From Pyropia haitanensis (Eukaryota; Rhodophyta; Bangiophyceae; Bangiales; Bangiaceae), in assembly GCA_008729055.1 (NCBI GenBank), contig SDUX01000006.1:1373501-1437500 (forward strand): 64,000 nt of DNA. Direction: 5' to 3'. Shown in pieces: positions 44,580 to 57,655 of this stretch. Each line of letters starts with the position of its first letter. The first letter of the stretch is position 1. Below the pieces are notes generated by a model. It had not been told where the DNA came from and made no database searches. It saw only the letters and a list, made by a program, of their open reading frames with translations. Position numbers and translations under genes: made by a program.

Positions 44580-47500
44580 CTCCCGGGTTTTCCACACCCG
44601 AGTGCCGCGGCGACGCGTCGGTGCGCGTAATCCACTGCTGCACAGGGTTGACGTCCTTGGCCGTCTTCATCATGGCGCTCAGCGCCGCACACTGACCCGG
44701 CTTGGTCAGCCCATCGGCAATGTTGTGCTCGGATTGAACCAGCCCCACGTTGGATATCTCGTGGCGGTTGTAGGCCTCCCGCGCCGCGGCCACGTCAATC
44801 ATTAGCCGCTTCTCCGTGGTGTGCGACGCCCGCGTAATGACGTCAAACATCTGCTTCGAGTCCGTGAGCATCACAAGCGGTAGGTGCTGGTGATAAATGC
44901 GCTCTAGGTCGTGCTTGAGGATGAACGCGGTGTCAAACGCGTCTGCAAAGGCGTAGACCTCCCCTGCCATAATGCTCCGCACCACACGCCGCGCCTTCTT
45001 GCTGGAGTAGCTCAGCACGTGGCAGTTGTTGTCCCCGTCGCAAAGCATCACAATGTAACCGAGCTGGGATGAGAGATCGTCATTGTTGGCAAAAGACGCA
45101 TCAGAGTAGGCGCGCAGGTGCAGCGTCTCTCGGCTCAGGGGTCCATAGGTCAGCCCTAAGTCCTTGGTACTGTGGGCGTACTTGATAGCCTTGTTCAGTT
45201 CCCGCACGTGGCGCTCGCAGAAGGTCTCGGCGGTCACTTGTGCAGCCCGGTTGATAGCACAGCAGAGATCGGGCCTGCTGTGAGCCAGCCATCCAAACCC
45301 CGCTCGGGCAGACACAAAGGCGTCAAAGGAGATGTCGGTTGGCAGCTTGCTCGCCGCTGCGACGTAGGACTCCTGGCTGAGCACGAAACATCGCGGCGAC
45401 CCGTCCAGCGTCTTGAGAAACGCGCCCACAAACTCGAGGTTGTCCCACACCCGCGGCTTGGACTCGAACGTTTCCAGCGTCTGCTGGGTCAAGGTCTGGA
45501 ATGACTCATCGCCGCCGTTCAGCAGGTCGTCAACATAACCGCCCAACAGTCCCACCGTGCGCCCATTCTCCTCCTTGATGAAGAGTGACGGATCTCCCGT
45601 CAGGGGGACCATACCCAGGTCGTCCTTAACGTGACCCGTTAAGGTCACCGCCCAGTAGTCTCCAGCGTCGCACATCCCATATAAGGGCAGGAGGAGCAGC
45701 AGTACCTCGCCGTCACCGACGCCAAACAGCTCGGCATCGGCTGGGCGCGGCTGCAGGTAGATGGTACGCGTGAGTCTCTCCTTGCTCTGCAGGTACGCCT
45801 GGTTCACGTCGTGCGAAAAGATGCGAAAATTGAGCACGGCACTGGTCGACAAGATAATCTTGGTGGAACTCTGGCGCAAGGTGGAGATGTTGTGGACGAT
45901 AAAAGGCTTCTCCTTGTCGTTGTGCCCCTGGAGGACGTAGCGCGACTTAAACTTGGCGTTGTTCGTCCCCACGTGCTTGATCGCGTCGACAAAGCGGCCC
46001 TTGAGGATGGACGCGTCAGCAGGCAGCGAGTCTCTTCGCACCTTCTTGAATGCCCCACGCTTCACGAGTCCGCTGGCCTCCTCCAGCCTCGCAGCCTTAG
46101 CCTCAGCTGTTGAAACCCGAGGGTCCTCTGGCTTGAGGACCTCAGTCTTGAAAATCCGGGAGGGCGTCTCTGCCTCGGCCTGAGTGTCGCGGTAGGCCCT
46201 CTCTTGAATGTACCCCAGGCGCTGGCCCAGGCTGCACACCAAGGTGTCCCCAGCGATGATAGCGTCGACGACGTTGCCCATGTCCTCGTTGCCAACAGTA
46301 TCAGTCGCGACGTCGGCTGGCGTCTCCTCGGTCGTCTCAAGAGGCGGTAAGTACTCCTTGACTTTGTCAATTGAAAACAACTTGAGGCGATCGTTGATGT
46401 CCAGCCACACTTGCTTGCCATCGTGACCCTGCACCGTGTACGGGCCTTGCCACTCGTCCACAGGCTTCTCGCGGTACACGAGGACGCGCATGCCCGGGCT
46501 GATCTCGGTGTTGGACGCCTTCGGGACGTTGCGCCGTACGGCAGTACTTAGCCGCGCACGAGCGACGTGCTTGACCATGTCCGCGCGGGCCTCCACCAAC
46601 GCCTTGTTCCGCTCCCGCTGCATCGGCAAGTCGACGGGGTTGACCGGCATGCGGGGGTTGATGCCAAACACGAGGAGAACTGGAGAGATACCCATCGGCC
46701 CCGCTGTCTGGTTCATGGCCCACACGGACAGGGACAAGGCTTGACCCTTGTCAATGGTCGGGTGCGCGGCACGCACGCGCCGGAAGATCTGGCGCAGAAA
46801 CGCATGGTAGCGCTCACCTGCACCAAGGGAGTTGTGGCTCTCAACACCCGAGTCCCGTTGCTTGATGCCAGCCGCCTCAACTCGTGCCCTCCATTGCGGT
46901 GCCTGCAGCTGCGGCCCTTGATCGACGTGCAGCTCTTGTGGGTATCCAACATACGCGGCCACCCAAATCTTGACGAATAGGTCCCACGTGGCATCGGCCG
47001 TCTGGCCATCGCCCATAAAACCGGCCGCGCTCCAGAGGGTGTCGGCGTCCACCACATGTAGAACGGCCTCCCCCTCCAGAAACATGAGGTCCAACAGCAC
47101 TAGCCGGTTGAAGCACACGTCCTCGTGGGGGAGTGCCACCCTAAAGCGGTTGGGCTCCTTCCCTAGGCGCTGACAGACGTCACAGGCGTCAGCGACATCC
47201 TGCAGCTGCTTGAGGGTCAGCGGCACCGCGTCGTCAATCTTGGCCCGCCTCATGAGAGCGTACAGTCGCTCCGAGTTGGCGTGGAAAAAGTGCTTGTGAA
47301 TGCGCTGCAGCTCCGGGAAGGTGTATAGTATCTCCGCCTCCCACTCGAAGAAAATGTGCCCCATCTTGCGCACCAACGGTACTTGGATGCCCTCGTTCAC
47401 GCACACGAGCCGGTTGGTTGTGTTGTTCACGTACATGTTGTGCCTGTCGAGGAAGTCAAGTCCCAATAGTAGCGGCACGTTGATAGCCACCACGTCGATC

Positions 47501-47801
47501 TCAATCAAAATCATGAAGCTGTCGGTGATGGGTATGCGCACCGCCACCGTCCCGACACACGGATGTCGCCCGCCACCGAACCGGTACACCATCCCGCTCT
47601 TGTTGCCCAGCGTCACACCCGGGTTGTGGCTCGCAAGGTAGGCCTCAGCCTGCCTCTTGCCGACAACCGTCTTCTCCGCTCCGATGTCCATGCAGGCACC
47701 CTCGAATCTCTCGGCCTTGTCAGTAAAGTGATGATCTCCTTGTCGACAAATATGTCGGGTGGACGCTTGAGTCTGTGCTTGAGGGAAGGTCGACTAGTCA
47801 A
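44575..47801 (-). CDS. pol: Copia Pol: protease, integrase, reverse transcriptase, RNase H
   Basis: Open from 47,691 to 44,575 (1,038 aa); the first about 37 codons are in another frame because one C is missing at about 47,730 compared with 57,580. Domains in order: aspartic protease DIGAEKTVV; integrase zinc finger (H-x-H near IHKHFFHANSERL, CDVCQR) and catalytic core (DLMFLEGE, HVDQGPQ, LGAGERYH for D, D, E); reverse transcriptase (DVNQAYLQS, PLYGMCDAGDYW, catalytic YVDDLL at about 45,520-45,537); RNase H (AYSDASFANNDD, IMAGEVYAFADA, MLTDSKQM, NIADGLTKPGQC). All catalytic residues are present. It ends two bases inside the 3' LTR. Confidence 0.92.
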
Positions 47802-49539
47802 TCCCTCTGAGCAAAAACCTGCCCATCATTGTCGCCTTCTTCCGCGTCGACAGTAGCAGACCCACTCACCAGAGCAGCAAAGAGTGTGTCGGGCTCGAGA
47901 TCTTCCGGTGGTTTGGGGGCATCCTCCTCCGAGTTGACCGCCTCTGCTACCGTGGCAGCAGTCTCGTTAATCTGCGTGCATAGCTCAAACAGTACTTGAG
48001 CAGTTGCGCCCCGCCCCGCCTTGCGCTTGGACAGGTACTCGAGGCGCTTAAGGGCAGCTCGCGCGACGTCCCGCGGCAGCGGGCAGTCGTTGATGGTGTG
48101 CTTGGGGTTGTCACAATTGAAACACCCCATAATTGAGAGGGGGTTAAATCGCCCCGTCGACTGCTGCACAGCACGGTTCCCAACTCCACATGCTTGCGCT
48201 CATACCGGCCTTGGCCTTGATAAAACGTGCTGACCTCGTTGTCGTCGTCCATCTTGGTGGCGACGCCCGACGCGGCGTCCTGGATCCGAGCACGCTTGGC
48301 CTCCTGGTGCTGGAAGAGGGCGGCCTGCAGCTCTCCATACAGCTTCTGGAACCCGAGCTTGTGAGTGGATACACGGCTCAACGGCTCCGTGGCCCAATCG
48401 TAGCCAACCACCGCATCTCGAAGATATTCAACTCGAAACACCTCACCGGAGTGCGACGGTGGGAGAAGCTTTGAGCCCGTTAGGACCGCCTGGTACGTCG
48501 ACGTCAACGCCGCCTCGACCGACATTCCCTTGGACTCAAACGCCTTCATGCGCAAGGACGCCAGCTTGTTGCGCGCCTGGCTCTGGCGCACGTCGGAGTG
48601 GTACTCGTTTCGGAGGCGCATGACCATCGAATCGTAGGTGTCAACGACATGGACGAGCTCGTTTAGGTAGAATCGCTTCGCGTCGCCACTAAGGAGGTTG
48701 TAGAAGTAACGCAGCATCTGCATGCGTGACAGCCCGTAGTCGCGGCACACCAGCTCATAATCGGCACGAAATCGTCGAGGCACTCGTTGGGGTCACCAGA
48801 GAACTTGGAGCTGCTGTCCTTAAAGCGTAGCGAGATGCGGTGCGCCAAGGTGTTGTCCGTCGCATCCATAGAGTCCGCCCCATGCCCGAGTGCGTCGGCC
48901 CTAGGTCAATCTGGGGTCGACCGCCCGCGACGTTCCCCTGGTTCGCTGGGCGCCCAAACGACGCGAGCGGTGGCAGTCCGACCGGCGTCTTGGGTCCCCA
49001 GGTTGGCGGCGGGACGTCGTCGCGGTCGTCACTTGCTGCCGAAGCGTCGGCAAGAGCAGCAGAGCGAGCCCCAGAGGGAGGAGTGGACACAAACCCCTCT
49101 GGGCCGGCAGTCCGACCATACGCCCCCGGCGCGGTGGCGTACCGGCACAGGCTCTCGTTGCAGTTGTCAATGTTGGCCAATATCTGCTGTGCCGCCACCT
49201 TGTCCCCACCAGCCGGATACAGCGTAGCAGCGAGCCGCTTGACGCTCCGCATGTCTTCAGTCCCCCCGAGGTAGACTTCGTGGGTGCGAAGCCAGGCTAG
49301 CAGCTGCTGCTGAGCATGAAAGGTTTTCGCGCATCATGTCAGGGCCCAAGAGGACCGTGGGCGGGTCAGGTCCGCACAGTTGCGCCCGCAAACTCTTCTC
49401 CGGTGACTTGCGTCCTCTTAATGCGTCCGGCAGTCCAAGTTGCCACGCACGGCCATGATCGCCCCTGCTGCATCTCGACATTTGCGCCATGATTGCGCGA
49501 GGGCATAAAAGCCGGAGGGGGGTTACTTTCGTTGACATG
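47798..49539 (-). pseudogene. gag: Gag, second assembled copy with single-base gaps
   Basis: Same sequence as the intact gag at 57,652-59,388 but with missing bases (for example in AACTCCACATG at about 48,185 and GGCACGAAATC at about 48,765) and increasing noise beyond 49,260. The pattern is that of an uncorrected contig end, not of natural decay, so this is probably the same gene counted twice. Confidence 0.75.
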
Positions 49540-50272
49540 GCGACAAGCGCAACAAGGGTCCTCTCAAAAGTCGTGCTTGACCTTGACACACCCTTTGACC
49601 TTGATCACTGGCACTTGACTTACTCCCACCTATGGCTATGAGCGCTTGACCTTGTGCCTTCTTGGTGTTGATCCAGGCGCCGAAGGGCCACGCGAACCGG
49701 GCCCACCCCACATTGACACAAAGCAATCGAGTGTCCCCCCACGCACACCGAGTCCAGCTCCCCCCGCACGCGAGGTCCAGCTCCCCTCCGCAACAAGGGT
49801 CCCAGCTCCCCCCGCACACCAAGGTCCAGCTCCCGCAGAGTACGACGAGCACGTACGCGCAGCGCCGCGGCACTCGCGTTGGCCCGCACGAGCTCTTACA
49901 CATCCGGACCGCACGTGTGGTACCAGTGTGCCCGTTCCGCTAGTGCAAGGGAATCTGCTCGTCGCTCTCCGGGTCGCAACACGGCCACCTCCGTCAACTG
50001 CCTCGACACGGGCGCCCGCTCCGCAGGTTTCAGCGGCAATGCCTTCCCGAAAGAGGACGAGCCACGCGCCAGATCAACGTGACCAGCCTCCGCAAGGAAA
50101 GGAACGCCCCACGTCGTGGGAGTCAAGACCCGTTTACGGGGGAGGGGCAGGGTAAATCGGAAAAGCGTCCGGCACAGGGCAACGCGGTGTCTCGCAATGC
50201 ACGCACGCACGGGCAACCCGCAGCCACCCGGCGCGCCCGGCGTGCAAACGCGCGTCCTGCTCGGCCGGCAAC
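49540..50272 (-). other. Retrotransposon leader, noisy duplicate
   Basis: Matches 59,389-60,1xx with many small indels and stops about a dozen bases short of where the 5' LTR would begin, at the N gap. Confidence 0.75.
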
Positions 50273-50771
50273 NNNNNNNNNNNNNNNNNNNNNNNNNNNN
50301 NNNNNNNNNNNNNNNNNNNNNNNNNNNNNNNNNNNNNNNNNNNNNNNNNNNNNNNNNNNNNNNNNNNNNNNNNNNNNNNNNNNNNNNNNNNNNNNNNNNN
50401 NNNNNNNNNNNNNNNNNNNNNNNNNNNNNNNNNNNNNNNNNNNNNNNNNNNNNNNNNNNNNNNNNNNNNNNNNNNNNNNNNNNNNNNNNNNNNNNNNNNN
50501 NNNNNNNNNNNNNNNNNNNNNNNNNNNNNNNNNNNNNNNNNNNNNNNNNNNNNNNNNNNNNNNNNNNNNNNNNNNNNNNNNNNNNNNNNNNNNNNNNNNN
50601 NNNNNNNNNNNNNNNNNNNNNNNNNNNNNNNNNNNNNNNNNNNNNNNNNNNNNNNNNNNNNNNNNNNNNNNNNNNNNNNNNNNNNNNNNNNNNNNNNNNN
50701 NNNNNNNNNNNNNNNNNNNNNNNNNNNNNNNNNNNNNNNNNNNNNNNNNNNNNNNNNNNNNNNNNNNNNNN
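50273..50771. other. Assembly gap (499 N)
   Basis: A run of N with no sequence. It falls exactly where the 5' LTR would be expected if the left copy continued. Confidence 1.
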
Positions 50772-53700
50772 GTGCCGGCACAGCCGACATTGACAGGGTC
50801 AAGCCTTGTCCTAGTCCCGTGTGGGCGCATAACGCCAGAACCAGCGGGCCGATTGGGTATCCTCCAGTCTCCTCGTGTTTGGCATCAACGCCACCCGCAT
50901 CGCCGGTAACCCCGTCGACTTGCCGATGGCAGCGGGAGCGGGGACAAGGCGTTGGTCGGAGGCTCCGCGCCGAACATGGTCAAGACGTCGTCTCGTGGCG
51001 CGACTAAAGTTACTTGCCGTACGGGCTGCAACGTTCCCGAAGGCGTCCAACACCGAGATCAGCCGGGCATGCGCGTCATCCGTGTACCGGCTGAGAAGCC
51101 TGTGGCGAGTGCAAAGGCCCGTACATCGGTGCAGGGTCACGAATGGCAAGCAAGTGTGCTGGACATCAACGATGCACTCAAGTGTTTTCAAATTACAAAG
51201 TCAAGGAAGTACTTACGCCTCTTGAGACGACCGAGGAGACGCCAGCCGACGTCGCGACTGATACTGTTGGCAACGAGGACATGGGCAACGTCGTCGACGC
51301 TATCATCGCCTGGGGACCACTGGTGGCAGCCTGGGCCAGCGCCTGGGGTACATTCAAGAGAGGGCCTACCGCGACACTCAGCGGCCGAGGCAGAGACGCG
51401 CTCCGGATTTTCAAGACTGAGGTCCTCAAGCCAGAGGACCCTCGGGTTTCAACAGCTGAGCTAAGGCTGCGAGGCTGGAGGAGGCCAGCGGACTCCGTGA
51501 AGCGTGGGGCATTCAAGAAGGTGCGAAGAGACTCGCTGCCTGCTGACGCGTCCATGCCTCAAGGCCGCGTTTGTCGACGCGATCAGAGCACGTGGGGACG
51601 AACAACGCAAAGTTTTAAGTCGCGCTACGTCCTCCAGGGGCACAACGACAAAGGAGAAGCCTTTTATCGTCCACAACATCTCCACCTTGGCGCGCCCAGA
51701 GTTCCACCAAGAGTATGCGGTCTGGACCAGTGCCTGGCGCAATGTTTCGCATCGTTCGCACGAACGTGAACCAGATGCGTACCGCAGACGAAAGGAGAGC
51801 ACTCACGCGTAGCGCAGCTACCTTGCAGCCGCGCCCAGCCATGCAGGCGTTGGCGCGGACGCGGGTACTGCTGCCGTCTTACCAGGCTATGATGGCCCGT
51901 GCGCCTATAGGAGCGACGCTGAACATACGGGCAGGGACCGTAACGGGTCACGCTGTAAGGACGACCTGGTGTAGGTCCCCACGGAGAGATTCCGCCCTAC
52001 CGTTCATCAAGGAGGAGATGGGCGCACGGGTCGGGACTGTTCGGGCGGTGTGTGTGACGACCTGCTGAACGGCCGGCATGACAGTCCAGGACCTGTGACC
52101 GCAGCAAGACGCTGGAACGTCGAGTCCAAGCCGCGGGATGGAGCAACCTCGATTTGGGGGCGCGTGTTCTCAGACGCTGACGGGCGCCGAATGTTTCGGC
52201 GTCAGCCAGGGATGTCCTACGGTCCAGCGGCGAGCAGGCACCAACCGCATCCTGTTGACGCCGTTGTGTCTGGCCCAGCGGGTTGGAGGCTGGCTCACGC
52301 AGAGCCCGATCTGCCGCTGTGCTAGTCAACCGGCTGCCACAGGTGACCGCCCGAGAACCGTCTTGCGGAGCGCCACGTCGCGGGAACTGAACAAGGCTAG
52401 CAAGTACCCACATACAGAGGACTTAGGGCTGAAGCCTATGGACCCCGTGAAGCCCGAGCGACCTGGGCAACCTGCGCGCCACTCTGGATGCGTTGCTTTG
52501 CTGCAAAATGACGATCTCGTCATCCCAGCGCGGGTACATGTGATGCTTGCGACGGGGAACAACAACTGCCACGTCTGAGCGTACTCAGCAAAGAGAGGCG
52601 GACCGCGTGCGTGTCGGTGCGGGAGGCATTATGGCAGGGAGGCTAACTGCCGTTGCAGACGCGTTTGAAGTCACCGCGATTGCATCCGCAAGCACGACCA
52701 GAGCGCATTAATGCACCAGCCACTAACCGCTGTTGATGCTCACGTTGACGTCGAAGCAGATGTTTTGAGCGTCAAATTACGCGGTGCGTCCGCATGAGCG
52801 TCCACGGAGAAAGCGGCTCTAATATTATGACGTGGCCGCGAGCGAGCGGGAAGGGCCTACAACCGCCACGAGAGAAATACTGCAACGTGGGCTGGTTCAA
52901 GGTCCGAGCACCAACATTGCTGGATGGCTGACACGCCGGGTCAGTCAGTGCGAGCGCGAGCGCACAATGAATGAAAGACGGCACACAAGGACTGTCAACT
53001 CTAGTAGCCAATGACAGTGGATCTACGCGCACCGTAGCGATACGCGTCGCCGTCGGAACTCACTCCGGGTGATGGTTAGAAAACCCGAAGGAGTGTGATT
53101 ACGTAATAAGGTCCGCTGCGGGGGGGGCGTGCGGCATCGCCGGCTGGGAGGAACGCGGTAACATCCGCAGCCCTCCAAAGGTCGGCCTGCCGGGCAGATG
53201 CGTTGAAGAACTCGGACCACAGACCGTACTGTGACCCGATTGATTGGGTCGCTGTATGTGTGGAACCGATGCATACAGATCTGCCAAAGATTCCGCGTGG
53301 GGGACCGCGTTTGCGTTCATGTGTGGTCAGACTCGGCGGGGAGGTGCTGACCGAACATAACAATGATTTTGGTCAAACCCCGCGGTGAATGGCTGACAGA
53401 TTGGGTCGGGCCGATTGGCTCGATTATGTGTTTCGCCAGGCCGTGATTGGCCGGTTTGTGCATTGTTTTGCTTGAGTGGAAGGGGGTGATTCGCGGTGTT
53501 GTCCACAATAGGTGGGCTGATGCCGTGTGTGAGAGGGGGGCTAGACTTGCGTCCTGTGGACGTGTCGGGGGCGCTCACCGCCGCGTGCGGCGGACTGCCG
53601 CCGCGTGCGGGGCGGGTATAAGAGCACCCGCCGCGCACCTGAGTGCCGGGCGCCCTCGGCCCGGCAGACTAGACATTGGAACTCGCCACCCCGCGTTGGG

Positions 53701-56623
53701 GTGTCGGGTCGCCGGTGTCTGGCCTCGTGGGGGTACACTGCGTTTTTCTCCACATCCTCGCCGATACTCACAAGCCCTCCCATTACACGTGCCCCGCACA
53801 GCCAACGTGCCGCAACGCGGGGGGCGCCCACCGGACCTTCTAGAGCGCGTGCCGCCACCGCGTCTCTCCCCCCCGTCCCCCCTACGCGCGGATCCCGCCG
53901 CACCCGACCCCCCACTCCCCCACGCCCAGCGGACCCCTCCGCGCTCCGTTCGCAACGGGCCGAGCGGCCCATCGCGCGGCCGCCGCCCACACAGCCAGCG
54001 CGCGAGACCGATCGGGATGGCGCCTCTCGCGAGCGGCGAGGCGGCGCGGACCTAGAGCGAGCCGCACTCCCACTCCGCTCCCCGCCGCCTGCCGCGTCGC
54101 GAGCGAGCCGTCAAGAGCCGTCACACCGGCACAAGCAAGCGGCCGAGCGGGCGAGACGGCGCCGGCGATTGCGAGCGGTGGCGGCGGCGGTTGTGGGCGG
54201 CGGCGGCGGCGGCGTGCGCGGCCGAAGACCCCGACCGGCGCGCGGCCCACGTACGGCGCCACCATGCCGCGCTCACCACTCGCCTCCCCACCCCCACAGT
54301 GCCACACACCAGGCTTGGGCAGCGTGCCTGACTGGTACAACTACCGGCACCCACACCCCCGCCCCCGCAAGTCGAGTCCGTTGCGCCCGCCCACCTCGCT
54401 GCTGCGAAGGATAGTCGCCCACGACTACGATAGCTCGAACATGACGGACTCGATCCGCGGTCACGACTCCCGCCCCCGCCTACACTACGCCCACCTCCAC
54501 ACCCGCCCCCCCCACCCTCTACACGCCCAAGCTGACGAGGCCAGTGGACCCACCCGCCGGGCACCCAGCCCGCGCGAGCGCTGCAGGTGTCGCGCCGGCC
54601 GCGCGGCGGCGCGCGGCGGGCGGGCCGGCGCGGGTCACTTGCCCGCACACGATCACCCCCACGCCCCACCCCTCCCTCAGCACCCATTCTTCCCACACAC
54701 ACACCCTGCCCCCCCCCCACCCGCCACGCTCCAACCACCGCGGGAGCCACAAACACCGCCACGATCAGTTCCCGCACGCCATCCGACCGCGGGACCGGTC
54801 AGGCCCCCTGCGCACGGCCCGGCCTCCACGCCGTCGTTCGCGCACATCCCCCCCCGTCCGGGCCGCAAAAAAGGTGGTACGGATTTGAGGTAGCCGCACG
54901 CGGCGGCGGCAGCGGGCGCCGAGCCGGCAGCCCGGCGTCAATTCGCCCAAGTCACTCCCGCCCCCCCCACGCCCCCACAGCAGCCCACTGCCCCCCCCCA
55001 TACCACCCCACTCACGGCCGCCGCACCCCCATCAATAACCGCTCACCGCCCTCCACCGGCAGGACGGACGAGACACTGAGGCCGTACGGGAAGCGGCCGG
55101 CCGCGCGGGGATGCGACCCGCGCGCGACGCAGCGATAGACTCGGTAGGCGCGACAGTACGGAGCGCCGACGGCGCGCAGGGCTATGAAGCCCCGCGGTGA
55201 TGCGGGTACGGCTATTGCTTACGTGCGTAGTCGACGAGACGTCTACTGATTCGAGATGCGGCCGTGCGGCCGGCGCGGCGGGCGACGGCGACACGTCACG
55301 GCCCCGCCGGCCGCAAAGCACAGCGGCGGCCGGCGGCGGCGGCGGGCCACCCCCCCCGGTTACAGGCGTACTCCGCTCCCGCGCCCCCGCTCCGCGGCCC
55401 GCCGCCGGCCGCGGCGGGCACACCACGGCGCGCGCGCGGCGGGCAGGCCGGCGCGGGTTTCCGCCCCCCGGCCGGCGAGGCGTCCTCCCGCCCTCCTCGG
55501 CCCCCGCGTCAACCGGCGCCACAACGCGCGACGCCCTCCACTCCGCGGCGGCGCGCGCGCGGCCGACCCCCCCGCGTCACCCGCGGGTGGTGGTGGTGGT
55601 GGCACGGCGTCACCCCCTCCCCCCGCCCCCCCCTTTCTGCCCCCCCCCTTTGCCCCTCCCACCCCTCCGCCCCCCACCACACCGCCGCTACAACGCGCCG
55701 GCTACCACCTGGGGCCCGCCGCCGCCGCCGGCGCGCCGGCCAGGCCGCCGCTGGTGCCGCTGGTGGGCCGCCCCCGCCCCCCCCCCCGGTCCTCGGCCGC
55801 CGCGGCCGCACGCCCGGCGCGCCCGCCGGCCACGCGTCGCGGCCGCGGCGGCGGCAGCGTCTGCGCGGCGGCCGCGCGCGGCCACCGCCGCGCGGCGCGC
55901 AGCGGGCGCGCGGCGGCGCCGGCGGGCGTGCGGGCGCCGCGGCGTCGGGCAGCAACCGCCTCCACCGCCCCCCCCCTCCCACCCCCCCCCCTACGCCCGT
56001 GCCCCGCCTTGGGTCGCGCCCCCCCCCCCCGAGCCCCCCCAGCCGCGCAGCCGCTTTGTCAGCCCACACCCCCCCCCTCCCCGCCTCCCCCCTCGCCGCC
56101 CCCTCCTTATTGGTCGGCGGCCACCCTCCCCCCCCCCCCTCCCCCCCCCTCTGCGCGCAGGCGGTCCGCCCACGCCCTACGCGCGGCGACGCCGGCGGAC
56201 CGCCCCGCCGGCCGCCGCGGCACACCCCCACCCCTCAACCCCACCAGCCGCCGCCACCGCCGCCGCCTGCGCCGCCGCCGCCCGCCGCGCCGCCGCCGCC
56301 GCCGCTACGGACGCTGTTCTTGCCGACGCGCCGTGCGAGTGGTCGGCCGCCGCGGCGGCCGAGGGGAGTCGCCGGGGGGGGGGGGGGGAAGGGAGGGGGA
56401 GGGGAAGGGGAGGGGAGGGGGGGGGGGGGGGCGGGGGGTGGGGGGGGTGGGTGGGGTAGGCGCCGCCCGGAGCCCTACGCCTCGCGCCCGGCGCCCGCGC
56501 CCGCGGCGTGACGCGGCGCGGCGCGGCGGGAGCCGCGGGCGGGCGAGGCGCAGCAGGCCCGGCCCGGGTGGTAGCGTGCGGTGTCGGGCGCGCGCCTTCG
56601 CTCCCCCAGCCAGCCGTCCCCGC
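50772..56623. repeat. Error-rich inverted copy of pol 3' half, 3' LTR and host flank
   Basis: Plus-strand sequence equals the reverse complement of 46,772 down to about 41,650: integrase/RT fragments (for example LKPEDPRVSTAE and KKVRRDSLPADAS on the plus strand near 51,420-51,560), an inverted LTR (about 53,095-53,772, TATA at about 53,618) and the low-complexity host flank to 56,623. Indels and substitutions occur every 10-30 bp. That density fits raw single-molecule read sequence rather than evolution, since the copied frames are broken uniformly, including inside the LTR and host flank. Confidence 0.8.
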
Positions 56624-57655
56624 AGCACGCGCCGGAAGATCTGGCGCAGAAACGCATGGTAGCGCTCACCTGCACCAAGGGAGTTGTGGCTCTCAACACC
56701 CGAGTCCCGTTGCTTGATGCCAGCCGCCTCAACTCGTGCCCTCCATTGCGGTGCCTGCAGCTGCGGCCCTTGATCGACGTGCAGCTCTTGTGGGTATCCA
56801 ACATACGCGGCCACCCAAATCTTGACGAATAGGTCCCACGTGGCATCGGCCGTCTGGCCATCGCCCATAAAACCGGCCGCGCTCCAGAGGGTGTCGGCGT
56901 CCACCACATGTAGAACGGCCTCCCCCTCCAGAAACATGAGGTCCAACAGCACTAGCCGGTTGAAGCACACGTCCTCGTGGGGGAGTGCCACCCTAAAGCG
57001 GTTGGGGCTCCTTCCCTAGGCGCTGACAGACGTCACAGGCGTCAGCGACATCCTGCAGCTGCTTGAGGGTCAGCGGCACCGCGTCGTCAATCTTGGCCCG
57101 CCTCATGAGAGCGTACAGTCGCTCCGAGTTGGCGTGGAAAAAGTGCTTGTGAATGCGCTGCAGCTCCGGGAAGGTGTATAGTATCTCCGCCTCCCACTCG
57201 AAGAAAATGTGCCCCATCTTGCGCACCAACGGTACTTGGATGCCCTCGTTCACGCACACGAGCCGGTTGGTTGTGTTGTTCACGTACATGTTGTGCCTGT
57301 CGAGGAAGTCAAGTCCCAATAGTAGCGGCACGTTGATAGCCACCACGTCGATCTCAATCAAAATCATGAAGCTGTCGGTGATGGGTATGCGCACCGCCAC
57401 CGTCCCGACACACGGATGTCGCCCGCCACCGAACCGGTACACCATCCCGCTCTTGTTGCCCAGCGTCACACCCGGGTTGTGGCTCGCAAGGTAGGCCTCA
57501 GCCTGCCTCTTGCCGACAACCGTCTTCTCCGCTCCGATGTCCATGCAGGCACCCTCGAATCTCTCGGCCTTGTCCAGTAAAGTGATGATCTCCTTGTCGA
57601 CAAATATGTCGGGTGGACGCTTGAGTCTGTGCTTGAGGGAAGGTCGACTAGTCAA
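56624..57655 (-). pseudogene. pol: Pol 5' part (protease and integrase), truncated at a junction
   Basis: Starts in the -1 frame overlapping the gag stop (57,655) and encodes the complete protease (ACMDIGAEKTVVG) and most of the integrase. An extra G at about 57,004 breaks the frame relative to the copy at 47,148. The sequence ends abruptly at 56,624, at the boundary with the inverted copy; its true continuation is 46,771 and below. Confidence 0.85.

Noticed and set aside
44580..56623. A large natural palindrome or two head-to-head Copia elements.
   Set aside because: The inverted arm is uniformly error-rich, touches an N gap, includes host flank, and the outer LTRs share one TSD; misassembly explains all of it.
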